Part shown: positions 9,541-20,156 of the stretch, piece after piece
How the letters are laid out: each line of letters starts with the position of its first letter
Position numbering within the stretch: position 1 is the stretch's first letter
Assembly (NCBI RefSeq): GCF_910594005.1
Contig: NC_057816.1
Coordinates: 20,291,797 to 20,355,796 of the forward strand
DNA from: Cervus elaphus
Lineage: Eukaryota; Chordata; Mammalia; Artiodactyla; Cervidae
Length of the DNA stretch: 64,000 nt
Reading direction: 5' to 3'
The notes under the pieces: model-generated
What the model saw: the letters and a program-made list of their open reading frames with translations, nothing else
Database searches by the model: none
Told to the model about the DNA's origin: nothing
Translations under genes and position numbers: made by a program

Positions 9541-10321
9541 GGAGTAGGACGGGGAGACCACTTTCTCTCCTACAAATTCATCAAAAGAATAACTGAACGC
9601 AGAGCAAACTTCGCAAAACAACTTCGGATCGCTAGCTGAGGTCATCAGGCGCCCAGAAAAGCAGCCCATTGTCTTCGAAAGGAGGTAGGACAAAATATAA
9701 AAGATAAAAAGTGAGACAAAAGAGCTAAGGACAGAGATCCATCCCCGGAGCTCTTAGGCGGCATTGCTTGGGGTAGGGTCCGGGCCCGAGTGCCCTGAGG
9801 ACAATCGGAGGGAACTTCTGTGAGTTGCCAACTTGAACTGTGGGAGACCAAAAGAGAGAGAGTAAATTAACCGACCCGAACACACTGCCGGCCGTTCGCA
9901 GAACAAAGAGACCGAGAGGGTCCAGAGAGGAGCTCGCAGGCTGCGGACCGGCCCAGCCCCGCAGGAGGCAGGAGGCAGGGGGGAGGGGAAGGTCGCGGCG
10001 AGACACAGGGCGCAGGCACCCGACCGGCGCGGGCGGGGACTAGGGCTGGGGACGCGGAGGGCGGAAGGCGCGCGCGCCCGACTGGCGCCGGCGCAAACTG
10101 AGACTGGGTCCGCGGAAGGGAGGGGGCACGCCACACCTGGGTAGAGTGCGCCCACCAAGCCCCTGGCTGCCTGGACCGCTCTGACGGGGAAGGCACAGAG
10201 AGCAGGCGCAGCTTTTCCTTCCGCGCTTTTGTGGAACACCCGAGGGCTGGAACCTCGCGCAGCGCGGGGCGCGCTCCATATAGAACAGCCGGCAGCCTGA
10301 GCAGCACAGACGGAGAAAGCA

Positions 10322-10425
10322 GCGTCAGCCCCTCCCGGCAGCCCCAGCCCATCCCCCGCGGTGCAAGCCCGTCCCCATAGCGCCAGCCACTCCCGGCAGC
10401 GCAAGCCCCTCCCTGCCCCGCAGAG
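10322..10425 (+). repeat. short GC-rich tandem units inside the L1 5' UTR
   Basis: About five imperfect units of roughly 20 bp of the type 'cagcgcaagcccctcccgg' follow each other. They may be internal promoter monomers or simple GC-rich duplication. Confidence 0.5.
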
Positions 10426-10689
10426 CGACGGAACTAGCTACCTGAATAAGAGTCCACCTCCGCCTGCCTGTGTCAGGGCGGAAATGAGGCTCTGAAGAGA
10501 CCGGCAAACAGAAGCCAAATAAACAAAGGGAACCGCTTCAGAAGGGACTGGTGCAACAGATTAAAATCCCTCTAGGAAACACTGACTACACCGGAGGGGC
10601 CTGTAGATATCGAGAAGCATAAGCTGGAACGAGGAGCTATCTGAAACTGAGCCGAACCCACACTGACCGCAACAGCTCCAGAGAAACTC

Positions 10690-10800
10690 CTAGATATAAT
10701 TTTACTTTTTTCTCTTTTTTTTTTAAATTTTTTTTTTCTTTTTTTTCTTTTTTCTTTCTTCTCTTTTATTTTCCTTTAAAATCCCCTATTACTCCCCCAT
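10690..10800. repeat. pyrimidine-rich tract of the L1 5' UTR
   Basis: The stretch is almost entirely T and C, with T8-T10 runs. It lies where ruminant L1 leaders are T-rich. Confidence 0.8.
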
Positions 10801-10863
10801 TACTCCTTAACTTTCATTTCCACAGACTTTTACGATTTTTTTAATTAGGGGGAAAAAAAAATC

Positions 10864-11690
10864 ACATACATAAGGTATTTTCCAGCTGGTCCATGAAAGG
10901 CAGTTTTTACTGGGAAATGTTTCCTGAGCACTTACTATGCACCAGGCATAAGAACAGACAGGCCCTGAGGACCTGAGGAAAGAGACAGGCTCTGGCTTCC
11001 TCAGTGGCCTGGAGAGCCAGGCAGGCAGGGCCTGACTGAGCTGCACAGACTCGCTTATCTGATTGGGAAGCCGGGGAAGAGGAGCATGGTGGTCTCAGGC
11101 GCTGGCCCAGGACTCACATTTATCTCCCAGGGAGTCGAGACGGCCCCCTCGGTCATGGAGCCCCCACTACCTACACTGCCCGCACAAAGCTGGCTTTATT
11201 GGAAGTGTCCGCGCTCCTGGGGAAGACCTGTAACTTGACGCTTAACGCAGTGGGACCGGGGAGAATTCCATTTTGCTGTCGGGAACCCACTTCCAACGCA
11301 TCCATCTGAATTTTTAAATCAATGGACTCCTTAAGTGAGCGCATCTGGCAAACAGCTCCTTCTGCCTGCCTCCCACGGCTTGCATATTCTTTGACAGAAC
11401 AACAGGGAGGTGAACGCAGTGATTTCTAAGAATGAGGAGCTGCTCTTCTACCTAGGGAGTTGGGTATCCGTTGTTTACCCCAACTGCCTAGAGACAATCA
11501 AGCCTAGTGGACAACTGGTTATCAATAGCATAATGGGAAACTCCGTTATGATTTTATTAAGATAAACCACATTTGGGAGCCCTGGGGTGCAGTGGGGGTC
11601 CCTCCTGGGCTGCTGTCCGGTGGGACAACTCATAGGCAGCATCCAGGACTTGTTCAGAACAACCAGGAGCAGGAGGGTACCTTGACACTA
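10864..11690. other. mostly unique spacer with an L2-like piece
   Basis: 10915-11040 ('cctgagcacttactatgcaccaggcat', 'ggccctgaggacctgagg') looks like a reverse-strand L2 end. The remaining 650 bases, with several CpGs near 11140-11290, show no gene or repeat that I recognise. Confidence 0.45.
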
Positions 11691-11691
11691 T

Positions 11692-11962
11692 GTCGCTGTT
11701 CAGTCGCTCAGTCTTGTCCGACTGCGACTCCAAGGACTGCAGCACGCCAGGCTTTCCTGTCAATCACTCTATCCCGGAGTTTGCTCAAACTCATGTCCAC
11801 TGAGTCGGTGATGCCATCCAGCCATCTCATCCTCTGTCGTCCGCTTCTCCTCCTGCTCTCACTCTTTCCCAGCATCAGGGTCTTTTCCAGTGAGTCAGTT
11901 CTTCACATCAAGTGGCCAAGGTATTCGAGCTTCAGGGTCAGTCCTTCCAATGAATATTCGGG
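11692..11962 (-). mobile_element. BovB 3' end / BovA2 element
   Basis: It reads 'gtcgctgttcagtcgctcag', 'gcagcacgccaggctttcc', 'gagtcggtgatgccatcca', 'tcctctgtcgtccgcttctcc' and 'cagtccttccaatgaatatt'. No clear TSD was found. Confidence 0.92.
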
Positions 11963-12885
11963 AGCTTTAGAAAGAGGAGTGGGAGGCTGGGCTAGAGCAG
12001 GAGCCAGCTGTCAGCCTGGTTTCCACCAAGAGCGCAGATCCAATTGGCTCGGAAGATGGGTCAGCATCTCTGAGAGAGCCCTGCCCTGGAGGAACCAACC
12101 CAGCCCAAGGGCTGGGCTGTCCAAAGGAGAATTTTTCCAACTGGAGCTGAAAGCACTTGACAGGAGCCCCATTCTGTCTCCACCCTGAGGGGTGGGGGGT
12201 CACGGGTCTTGCAGATGCAGGGTGGGGGTGAAGGGTGCAGCCCGCACCACTGTCTGCCCCTCTGTTTACACTCTGCACACACACACACGCTGCATTAGGC
12301 TTGAGTGAGGGCACATGTGGTGTCTCAGGTACACGTAGCCCAGAGAGCTGATGACCAAAGCAAAATTCCATAACCGAAGCCAAACCAGACCACCTCCCAT
12401 CCACCTGCATGTCTGAGGGCAGAGCCCATCTCAAGACCACGGAGACCCCAGCCTGCTGCCCGGCACGCAATGCACAGCCTCTGGGTTCCAGCAGGAGGTG
12501 ATGGAGGTGGCCACTGGCATGGATTCCAAATTCTGTCTCCCTCCTCCTGCACACGAAGTGGTTCTTCCTGGGGCGTGTTTCCCTGCTGGGTTTGGGCCCT
12601 TGTCCCTAACCCCCATCTCGACTGCCTACCCCTTCTTCATTAATTTAAGTGACCTGATGATTCCATGCCAGAGCCAGTACACAAGTCCCTAGTAGAGTGT
12701 GGGCCACGGAAGAACCATTTGCTACAAGGGGCTTCCCTCCCGTTCCCCTCCCTCTTTCCTTCCAGGCTTCAGTGTTCACTCTGTTAGCCCTGGGACCCCT
12801 ATCATTTCTTCCTACAGGACCTACACCCTCTCCCCAACCTTGTACCTATCTGCCAAAGTATCTAGGGGGCAGCGTGCATGTATGC
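11963..12885. other. unique spacer
   Basis: Single-copy GC-moderate sequence. A short (ca)n occurs at about 12275-12290. Long overlapping open frames on both strands (up to 198 codons, partly inside BovB) show no domain. Confidence 0.5.
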
Positions 12886-12889
12886 GTGC

Positions 12890-13120
12890 ATGTTTGCTCA
12901 GTCACTCAGTTGTGTCTGATTCTTTTTTGAGTCCATTGTGATCCCATGGACTGTAACCCACCAGTCTCCTCTTCCATGAGATTCTCCAGGCAAGAATACT
13001 GGAGTGGGTTGCCATGCCCTCCTCCAGGGGATCCTCCCGCCCCAGGGATCAAACCTGCGTCTCTTGCATCTCCTGCCTTAGCAGGTGGGTTCTTTAGCAC
13101 CAGTGCCCCCTGGGAAGCCC
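12890..13120 (-). mobile_element. Bov-tA SINE
   Basis: It reads in reverse from 'tgtttgctcagtcactcagt' to 'gccccctgggaagccc'. It is preceded by a 'gtgcatgtatgcgtgcatg' run, the eroded dinucleotide tail. Confidence 0.92.
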
Positions 13121-13244
13121 TATCTCTGCAGCAGGCAGGGAGAGTAAGCAGGGGACCAGTCTTTGCCCTGCTTCCTGGGGATTTAGAAAGTCTCCATAAG
13201 TATCCAAATAATTGAGACTCAGAGAAGGTTTTTTGCTTTCCTTC

Positions 13245-13345
13245 AATCACTCATTCAGTACTTATCGTCTTCCAGGTTCAGTGTCGGGGACGGCGACATG
13301 AGAAATGAATGAGGCATGTGGGTCCCGGGCTCCAAGGAGCTCACA
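13245..13345 (-). mobile_element. L2-like fragment
   Basis: The run 'tcactcattcagtacttatcgtcttccagg', then 'gggctccaaggagctcacagg', is the reverse L2 tail pattern. Confidence 0.5.
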
Positions 13346-13499
13346 GGAAACACACACACACATACAGCTTGATGCTCTTCCTAGGGCAGAAGCTAGTGCT
13401 CTCAGGGCAAGAAGGACCGTGGATTGTCTCCATTAGTCATGTCTCTGCAATGACCTAGGTTCTAGACCCAGGGTTAGTTCTCATACTTCACTGGGCCTT

Positions 13500-13975
13500 G
13501 AATTAGAATTCCCCAGAGAAACAGAACCAACAGAATGTGTGCGTATATATATGTTATATATATGTATGTGTGTGTGTGTTATACATATACTTATGTGTGT
13601 GTGTGTGTGTAGAGAGAGAGAGATTGATTTTAGGGAATTGCTTACTTGATTGTGGGGCGGCCAAGTCTAAAGCCTACAGGGTAGGCCGGCAGGCCGGACA
13701 CCCAGAGCCGAGCTGCAGTCTGAGTCTGAAGGCCGTCTGCCGCCAGGATGCCCTCTCGCTCAGGGGAGATCAGTGTTCGTTCTGTTCAGGCCTTCAGGGG
13801 ATTAGATGAAGCCCACGCACAAGTGGAGCCCATTGAAGGACGATAGACTTTACTCCAAGTCCACCTACTTCAATGCAAAATCCAAAAAGCACCTTCAGAG
13901 AAACAACCAGAGTATGTTTAACTGCATATGTGGGCACAGGGATCAGTTGACACATGAAATTAACCATCACTGTCC
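13500..13975. mobile_element. old mammalian interspersed repeat with inbuilt microsatellite
   Basis: The order 'ccccagagaaacagaaccaacag', TA/TG/GA repeats (13543-13622), 'attgattttagggaattgctt', 'gtggggcggccaagtc', 'gcccattgaaggacg' and 'cacatgaaattaaccatcac' matches a frequent old mammalian repeat. I cannot name the family safely. Confidence 0.55.
13543..13622. repeat. (TA)n(TG)n(GA)n compound microsatellite
   Basis: Runs of tatata, tgtgtg and gagaga lie in succession inside the old repeat. Confidence 0.95.
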
Positions 13976-15212
13976 TGTAAAAGTAAGCGATTGAACTGCA
14001 GTGAGTTGGAAGATTCCTTCATTTCCAGTATTTCAGGAGACTAGCAGTTCTGGTAAACGAGACACAGACTGTCCTTTCCCTGTTGGAAGTTTTTAGAGAA
14101 CCAAAGCTATTCTTAGCAGTTTGCACAAGATCAATGATGCCGTCAAATGATGCCATAGTGTGCCTCCCTCCCCAGCTTACTGCCAATCACGAAACCTCAG
14201 GACATGACTTAGCTCAGTGGCCTGGTTCTAATGTTCGTGGGAACCACCTGGGGACCTTTCAAGAGAGCAGTTTCCCAGCCCATCTGTGAAGACTTGGATT
14301 TGTTAGATGTGGCCTGGACGTTGGGGGCCTGGGTCCTAAAGCCTACTCAGCGAGAAAGTAACTACTTGGGATCTGGGAAGAAATACCCCTAGGACAGCAG
14401 GCTAAAAACACCATGACTGCATCTCCAGGAGGCTGTGTGATTAAGGAGTCCCCAGGTGACTTCATCTGGGGTGATCTGTAGACACTCTGAAAAATGCGGG
14501 CCTGGCCTTTCAAGAGGATCTTAGGCTAAAGCAGTGAGGACGGGGTGGGGCAGTGTGTGCAAAGGACGAGGTAGGTGCCATTGGAAACATATCAGCTAGC
14601 ATCTTGCCATTCCTTTTGCTTCTTCCTACTGTCCTACTGCTCACCCGGCCCTCCCACCCTGTGGCTGAAGCTTCCTCCTCCCAAACCTCTTCCTCAAATT
14701 CTTCCTTCCTCTTCCTGAAATTCCAAATTCCAAACCATCCCTGCTGGGCAAGGTGCCTAGGTTGGTGTCTAACCTGTACACACACACTCTCTGTTGCTCT
14801 CTATTCCAAAAACCAGCTTAGCAGCCTTGAGTTTGAGGGTCTGCTCCTCCAAGAAAATATGAGGAAGGAATTTAGCATCCTTCCTGAACCCTGTACCCCA
14901 AATTCTACTGCTGTTTCATTTCTAATTTGCAGCACCTCTTTCCTCCCAAATAACAGTTGGGGACTTCATAGACGTCCCCCAGGTGGTTTAGAGTCTAGAA
15001 TAGATAAGACTTTCCATCAATGGGAGATGCACTGGGTCTGTCTGCCCAGGGAACCTGCCAGCTGGATCCACCCTGCTCTCCAGGCAGGTGGGAAGATTGC
15101 CCCTAGTCACCACCCTAGGTCCACCTGTAGTGGAGAAGAAGGGTTTTTTTGGAGGCAGGACTATGTCTATGGATATTAGGATCTAATTAGCAAGAGGATA
15201 CTGTTTTCTATT
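13976..15212. other. unique spacer with possible MER5A relics
   Basis: 14195-14300 ('gtgggaaccacctggggacc') and 14410-14490 ('caggaggctgtgtgattaagg') are faintly MER5A-like. The rest is single copy. A 208-codon open frame (14553-15179, +) has no recognisable domain and low-complexity stretches. Confidence 0.45.
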
Positions 15213-15586
15213 GATGGATGCCAAGACTGGAATTGTGGTGTTGGAGAAGACTCTTTAAAGTCCCTTGGACTGAAAGGAGATCAAACCAGTCAATCCTAAA
15301 GGAAATCAACCCTGAATATTCATTGGAGAGACTGATGCTGAAGCTCCAATAGTTTGGCCACTTGATGGGAAGAGTCGACTCATTGGAAAAGACCCTGACG
15401 CTGGGAAAGATTGAAGGCACAAGGAGAAGGGGGTGGCAGAGAATAAGCAGGTTAAATAGCATCACTGACTCAGTGGACATGAATCTGATCAAACTCCGGG
15501 AGATAGTGAAGGACAGAGGAGCCTGGCGTGTTTGCAGTCCATGGGATCATAAAGAGTCAGACACGACTTAGTGACTGAACAACAGC
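15213..15586 (+). mobile_element. BovB 3' fragment
   Basis: It reads 'attgtggtgttggagaagac', 'ccctgaatattcattgg', 'tttggccacttgatgggaag', 'gaaggacagaggagcctgg' and 'gagtcagacacgacttag', the sense strand of the BovB ORF end and 3' UTR. It is 5'-truncated and retains no open frame. Confidence 0.92.
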
Positions 15587-15714
15587 AGGCTGAATTAGCT
15601 TACACCAAATCCATTTCTTCACCTGATTTTTTTTAAATAAATATGTTAACTGGTGGACAGATGTTCTTACACTGGTCATTTCTAATGATTCATGGCCACA
15701 GAGGAAGCCAGTCA

Positions 15715-15860
15715 TTCATTCAACATGTTTTTCCTAACCACCCTCAGGCACCAAGATAGAGCGTGGCAATACAGTGCAGCCCAATGGGAAAGACAGTGAC
15801 TCCCTGCCCTAGTAAAAGCCTACAGCAGCATCAGATGGAGGATGAATAGCAGTTTAAATA
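15715..15860 (-). mobile_element. L2-like fragment
   Basis: It shows 'cattcattcaacatgttttt', then 'caggcaccaagatagagc' and 'gactccctgccctagtaa', the reverse L2 tail order. Confidence 0.5.
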
Positions 15861-15894
15861 CTCGGGGTCGGGGGAGAAGTTCAGGGAGTGATGT

Positions 15895-16010
15895 AGTGTG
15901 GGAAGGAGCATGGCTCCCTGACCAGGCTTTGCAAGTTCAAATATTTCTGTCAAATGGCCTCAATCAAGTCTAAACCTCAGTTTCCTCATCTGTTAAAAAA
16001 ATAATAGAGT
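15895..16010 (+). mobile_element. MIR SINE fragment
   Basis: The phrase 'ctaaacctcagtttcctcatctgttaaaa' is the forward MIR core. Confidence 0.75.
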
Positions 16011-16835
16011 GAAGGGATGGAGCATCTTTGCTCGACAGGTAGGTTAGGAAGGACTGAGGTCACAGGAGTAGAGCAGAGCAGCTCCCTTAAGACTTGGTCT
16101 GTATCGCTTGGTAGCAGATGTTGGTTTGCTTGTCCATCTTCCAATGCTGCCACTTGTCAACTCCCGTGCTTGCCTGGGGGGAGACATGGAGCCCAGGCAA
16201 GGGCTTCAGGAAGAAGCCAAAGTGAGTCTTCCTCAAAGGCTGTCTTGAGGAAGAGTCCCGGGGAAGGGGCATGAAATTAGGGGTAGCCTCTCTTGTTGGG
16301 CATGACTGGGTGGATATCATCTCCTTCAAAGCCTATGCATCACCAGCTGCCCCCGTAATCACTTGCAACAAGAAGCATGATATGTTTTGCCTTCTGTTTT
16401 AGAACCATCAAGACACTTTTTAAAAGATTTTGTTAATTGCCATTTACAGACGATTATTATCTATTCAGAATCCCCTGGCGCAAATGAATCACACACCGAA
16501 CATCATGTCTGAGCTCTCGCAACCCACTCGCTGACCCCAACGCTGCTGGGACTGGAGAGACAGGAAGAGAAAGGGGCTGAGTGGCAGGGAAGGGTCAGAA
16601 GTCTTGGGAGAAAACCAGAAGGCTCCGTCGGGTGTCTGTAGGTCGGAGGCGGGTGAATCAATTTATGATCTCTCTGGGATATGTTTAAGGCAACAGAAGA
16701 GAAAGAAAGTGAATGGGTGGGTTCTGCTCACAACCAGAGCAGGAGAGGAGGGCGGACGCTGACCAGCGTGTAGCAGACAGGTTTCACCCCACACCCACCT
16801 CCCAGGTGCTGGCTCCATCACTGTTCCAAGGAAAG
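16011..16835. other. unique spacer, AT-rich middle
   Basis: No repeat is recognised. 16400-16500 contains 'tttgttaattgccatttaca', a homeodomain-like word in AT-rich single-copy sequence that could be conserved. Confidence 0.4.
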
Positions 16836-16837
16836 AG

Positions 16838-17056
16838 TGCGTTAGTCGCTTCAGTCATGTACGACTCTTTGCGACCCCATAGACTGTAGGCCGCCAGGCT
16901 CCTCTGTCCTAGGAATTCCTCAGGCGAGAATACTGGAGCAGGCTGCCATGCCCTCCTGCAGGGGATCTTCCCAATCCAGGGATCAAACCCACATCATTTT
17001 ATGTCTCCTGCATTGGCAGGCAGATTCTTTACCACTAGTGCCACTTGGGAAACCCA
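16838..17056 (-). mobile_element. Bov-tA SINE
   Basis: It reads from 'gtgcgttagtcgcttcagtc' to 'gccacttgggaaaccca'. A 15-base extra stretch ('acatcattttatg') interrupts the head. Confidence 0.92.
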
Positions 17057-17145
17057 GGGTAAGCTGCAGCCATCCCAACTCTGAGGCTTGAAATGTGGGA
17101 AGGGAAAAAGTTGGACCAGTCTGCAGAGTCTAACCAGGAGGTTTT

Positions 17146-17385
17146 ATTTAATTAAGTATTTATCTGTGTTATTTTTGACTGTGCAGGGTCTTCATTACTG
17201 CTCGGGCTTTCTCTAGTTGCAGTGAGTGGGGGCTACTCTTCGTTGTGGTGTGCAGGCTCAGTAGTTGTGACACATGGGCTTAGATGCCCCATGGCATGTG
17301 GTATCTTCCCAGACCAGATATCAAACCCATGTCCCCTGCATTGGGAGGCAGATTCTTAACCACTAGGCCACCAGGGAAGTCCTAC
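17146..17385 (-). mobile_element. CHR-type SINE, long form
   Basis: In reverse it shows 'tgcagggtcttcattactgc', 'gggctttctctagttgcag', 'gggggctactcttcgttg', 'ctcagtagttgtgacaca' and the head 'ccaccagggaagtcc'. The imperfect flanks ccaggaggtttt and ccaggggtttt are a probable TSD. Confidence 0.9.
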
Positions 17386-17479
17386 CCAGGGGTTTTTAAT
17401 GGTATCTGCAAATTCTCCCATAGAGGGATGTGGGAAAAACAGTAAACAACTGTTACCCACGGGAGTAGATACTTAGGGA

Positions 17480-17682
17480 GTTTGGGATGAACATGGACAC
17501 ACTGCTATATTTGAGATGGATAAGCAACAAGGACCTACTGTATAGCACAGGGAACTGCTCGATGTTATGTGGCAGCCTGGATGGGAGGGGAGTTTGGAGA
17601 AGAATGGATACATGTATTTGTATGGCTGAGTGCCTTTGCTATTCACCTGAACCTGTCACAACACTGTTAATTGACTATGTTG
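17480..17682 (+). mobile_element. ruminant L1 3' end fragment
   Basis: It shows 'gggatgaacatggacacactgctatattt', 'aacaaggacctactgtatagcacaggga', 'gaatggatacatgta' and 'cacctgaacctgtcacaac', the L1 tail order. It is interrupted by a BovB copy, and its A-rich end seems to resume near 18050. Confidence 0.75.
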
Positions 17683-18050
17683 CTGAGTTGCTAAGTTGTG
17701 TCCAACTCTTTGTGACCCCATGAACTGCAGCACACCAGGCTTCCTTGTCCTTTACCATCTACCAGAGTTTGCTCAAACTCATGTCCCTTGAGTCAGTGAT
17801 GCCATCCAACCATCTGATCCTCTATTGCCCCTTTCTCCTCCTGCCTCAGTCTTTCCAGGCACCAGGGTCTTTTGCAATGAGTCGGCTCTTCGCATCAGAT
17901 AGCCAAAGTATTGGAGCTTCAGCTTCAGCATCAGTCCTTCCAATGAATATTCAGGACTGATGTCCTTTAGATTGACTGGTTTGATCTCCCTGAAGTCCCA
18001 GGGACTCTCAAGAGTCTTCTCCAACACCATAATTTGAAAGCATCAATACT
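17683..18050 (-). mobile_element. BovB 3' fragment
   Basis: It reads from 'gttgctgagttgctaagttg' through 'gcagcacaccaggcttcc' and 'cagtccttccaatgaatatt' to 'caacaccataatttgaaagc'. It lies inside an L1 tail, so BovB is the younger event. Confidence 0.92.
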
Positions 18051-18164
18051 TCAGTGGATCAAACAACAACAAAAAAGCAAAAACAAGACATCTGATACCC
18101 ACAGAGTCCTAGCTATATGTCCACATTCTATCAAGTCAACCTGACTAGTTCTGAATTGTTAGTT

Positions 18165-18305
18165 TAACTTCACTTTATAAATGAGGAACCAAGGCTGAAG
18201 GAAGTTAAACCAGTAGCCTAAGATCACACAGTTCATCAGTTTTGAAATCCACATCTTCTGATTCCAGAACCCCAGCTGGGAACTCGTATTCTTCTGCCTC
18301 TTACC
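18165..18305 (-). mobile_element. MIR SINE fragment
   Basis: It shows 'actttataaatgaggaaccaaggctgaagg' and 'aagatcacacagttcatc', the reverse MIR core. Confidence 0.75.
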
Positions 18306-18660
18306 TGTGAGCCATCCATCCTATGTGAGCTCACCAGAGACAAATTTCTAGTTCCTTATCCTTCACAAGGACAAGGATCAAGCAGGATATTCAGGAAACA
18401 TTTAATTAAGAGTTGCTAAATGAAAGAAGGAAGGAACCAGGGGACCGAGGAGTCTGTCCTTGCATTTCAATGTGAATGGAAATATGCAAAGTACTTGAAT
18501 ATCATATGCAAGTCAACATCTATCATTTTCATCAGCTGCCTGAACTGGCATCACATTGGAGAGAGGAGATGGTCACATGGGTTTCACTGGGGTGGGCTCC
18601 CCATCTTTCTTTTTTTATTGGGATATAGTTGTTTTGGGCTCCCCTCTTGATGTCAGTATC
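18306..18660. other. unique spacer
   Basis: No gene is seen. 18608-18640 ('ttttttattgggatatagttg') could be the first bases of a reversed ruminant L1 3' UTR. Confidence 0.4.
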
Positions 18661-18689
18661 TTTCAGTCATGACTCATATTGACTTGAGC

Positions 18690-18860
18690 AGATATTGTAG
18701 AATTTGTGTGACTCTGGCCTCTCTTGATCATCTATCAAAATTCTATCCATCCTTCAAAAGTTCCTTCCACGGAGCCTACCCTGACTGCTGGCCCTTGTCA
18801 AATCTATTAAGCCCCTGCCATGTTCTCGGTCCTTTGCTAGGGGAGACACATGTAAGCAGG
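18690..18860 (+). mobile_element. L2 fragment
   Basis: The words 'ccatccttcaaaagttccttccacggagcctaccctga' match the L2 3' region. Confidence 0.6.
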
Positions 18861-18884
18861 TAATGGCAATGTATTAAATTTCGT

Positions 18885-19085
18885 GCAATATTAGAGGTGT
18901 GTATGAAGCATAGGAGTAAGAAAAGGGAGTGATTGACAGGAGATAGGGCCAGCCAGAAGGTCAAAGAAGGCTTCACAAAGGAAGTGATACCTGAATGAGA
19001 TCTTAAAGTCTCACCTGACAGATAAACAAGACAAAAGGCAATCCCAGAAGACAGCCTGTACAGAGCAACGGCCATGTCACACACA
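18885..19085 (-). mobile_element. L2-like fragment
   Basis: It shows 'gtcaaagaaggcttcacaaaggaagtgatacctgaatgagatctt', the reverse of an L2-type 'cctcctcagagaggccttccctga' stretch. Confidence 0.55.
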
Positions 19086-19135
19086 GAAGTGTGTGTTTCA
19101 GAAGCTACGAGTATTAATTATTTTAAAATATTTTG

Positions 19136-19880
19136 AAACATGAATCAGATTTTGTTATTTCCTTGCTTAAAATGCCTCGCTGGTTCCCACACACAGAGAA
19201 AGCAAGCCATGGCCTTCTCAAGTTCTGGTCTCCACCTTCTGCTCAGACTCATGCTGGGTCCCCTTGCCCCTGGCTTCATCAAGCTCCAGCCACAGCAGCC
19301 TTCCTTCTGTTCCTGGTGGATAACCAGCTCATTCATGCCTCAGGACCTTTGCACTTGCTGTTCCATTTGCCTGGGATTCTCTTCTCTTAGCACCACACCC
19401 CCTCCTTCATTTCAGAGAAAGAATGCTCATATTCAAGTCTCAGCTCAAATGTCACACCAGCCCACCGAGAGTCCCACTCTGCCCACCCTGTCCATCATAC
19501 TCTTCCAACTGACCTCCAGTCACTCATTACCCTATTTTACTTCCTCCTGTGTACTTCTCCCTGTTTGAATCTATCTTATTTATTTATTTGTTTGTGCCAA
19601 GTCTTGTGGCATGCGGGCTCTCTTAATTGTGGCATGCAGAATCTAGTTCCCCGACAAGGGGTCCAACCTGGGCCCCTTGCATTGGGAGCTTGGAGTCTTA
19701 ACCACTGGACCACCAGGGAATTTCCCTGAACCTGTCTTATTTCTTTCTATTGTTGGTCTCCTACACACACCAAACCATAAGTTCGTAAGATCCTCAGCAT
19801 GCCAACCAACTCACATGCATCCCAGACATGGGGACACACAGTGCTTGTACCTAATAGGCCCTCAGTACTTGTGGAATAAG
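19136..19880 (+). mobile_element. L2 3' end, split by a CHR SINE
   Basis: It has a long run of matches: 'ttatttccttgcttaaaatgcc', 'tcaggacctttgcacttgctgttcc', 'cagctcaaatgtcac', and after the SINE 'acataggccctcagtact'-like words. The SINE is at 19582-19726. The L2 tail then expands into the satellite at 19881. Confidence 0.7.
19582..19726 (-). mobile_element. CHR-type tRNA-Glu SINE
   Basis: The reverse body is 'ttgtggcatgcgggctctctt', 'ctagttccccgacaaggggtccaacc' and the head 'ccaccagggaatttcc'. The flanks tgaatctatcttattt (19566-19581) and tgaacctgtcttattt (19727-19742) match at 14 of 16 bases, a diverged TSD. Confidence 0.9.
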
Positions 19881-20156
19881 TGATGGATGGATGGATGAAT
19901 AGATGGATGGATGGATGGATAGATGAATAGATGAATGGATGTATGTATGGATGAATAGATGGATGGATGGATGGATAGATGGATGGAAAGATGGATACAT
20001 GGATGAATAGATTGCTGGATGGGTGGATTACTAGACGGATACATGGATGGATGAATGGATGGATGGATGGACAGATGAATAGATGAATGGATGGATGAAT
20101 AGGTGGATGGATGGATGAGTAGATGACTGGATGGAATAAATAAATGAATGAATGAT
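19881..20156. repeat. tetranucleotide satellite (TGGA/TGAA)n
   Basis: This 276-bp array of tgga, taga and tgaa units shows periodic 'atgaatagatggatgg' higher-order blocks. It begins at the L2 tail and ends in 'aataaatgaatgaatga', the canonical L2 terminus. On the minus strand it reads as Ser-Ile-His-Pro repeats, which is not a protein. Confidence 0.95.

Larger units (their letters stand above)
9518..10852 (+). mobile_element. 5' UTR (promoter region) of a ruminant L1, isolated
   Basis: It starts with 'gggggaggagccaagatgg', the conserved 5' end of mammalian L1 transcripts. A long CpG-rich segment follows (about 9720-10440), then an A-rich stretch and a pyrimidine-rich zone (10700-10800). It stops at 'ttaattaggggg'. 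No ORF1, ORF2 or 3' UTR follows. An identical flank, aaaaaaaaatc, at 9507-9517 and 10853-10863 suggests a TSD. The high CpG content contrasts with the eroded repeats nearby and suggests a young insertion. It could be a rearranged, internally deleted or prematurely polyadenylated L1. Confidence 0.85.

Noticed and set aside
9720..10440. CpG island suggesting a host gene promoter
   Set aside because: The sequence is the L1 5' UTR, so the CpG density belongs to the retrotransposon.
11592..12554. Overlapping 198- and 195-codon frames
   Set aside because: The plus-strand frame includes BovB 3' sequence; the minus-strand one is unsupported GC-moderate sequence.
14553..15179. 208-codon open frame
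   Set aside because: It has Leu/Ser low-complexity stretches from CT-rich DNA and no domain, Kozak context or exon structure that I can support.
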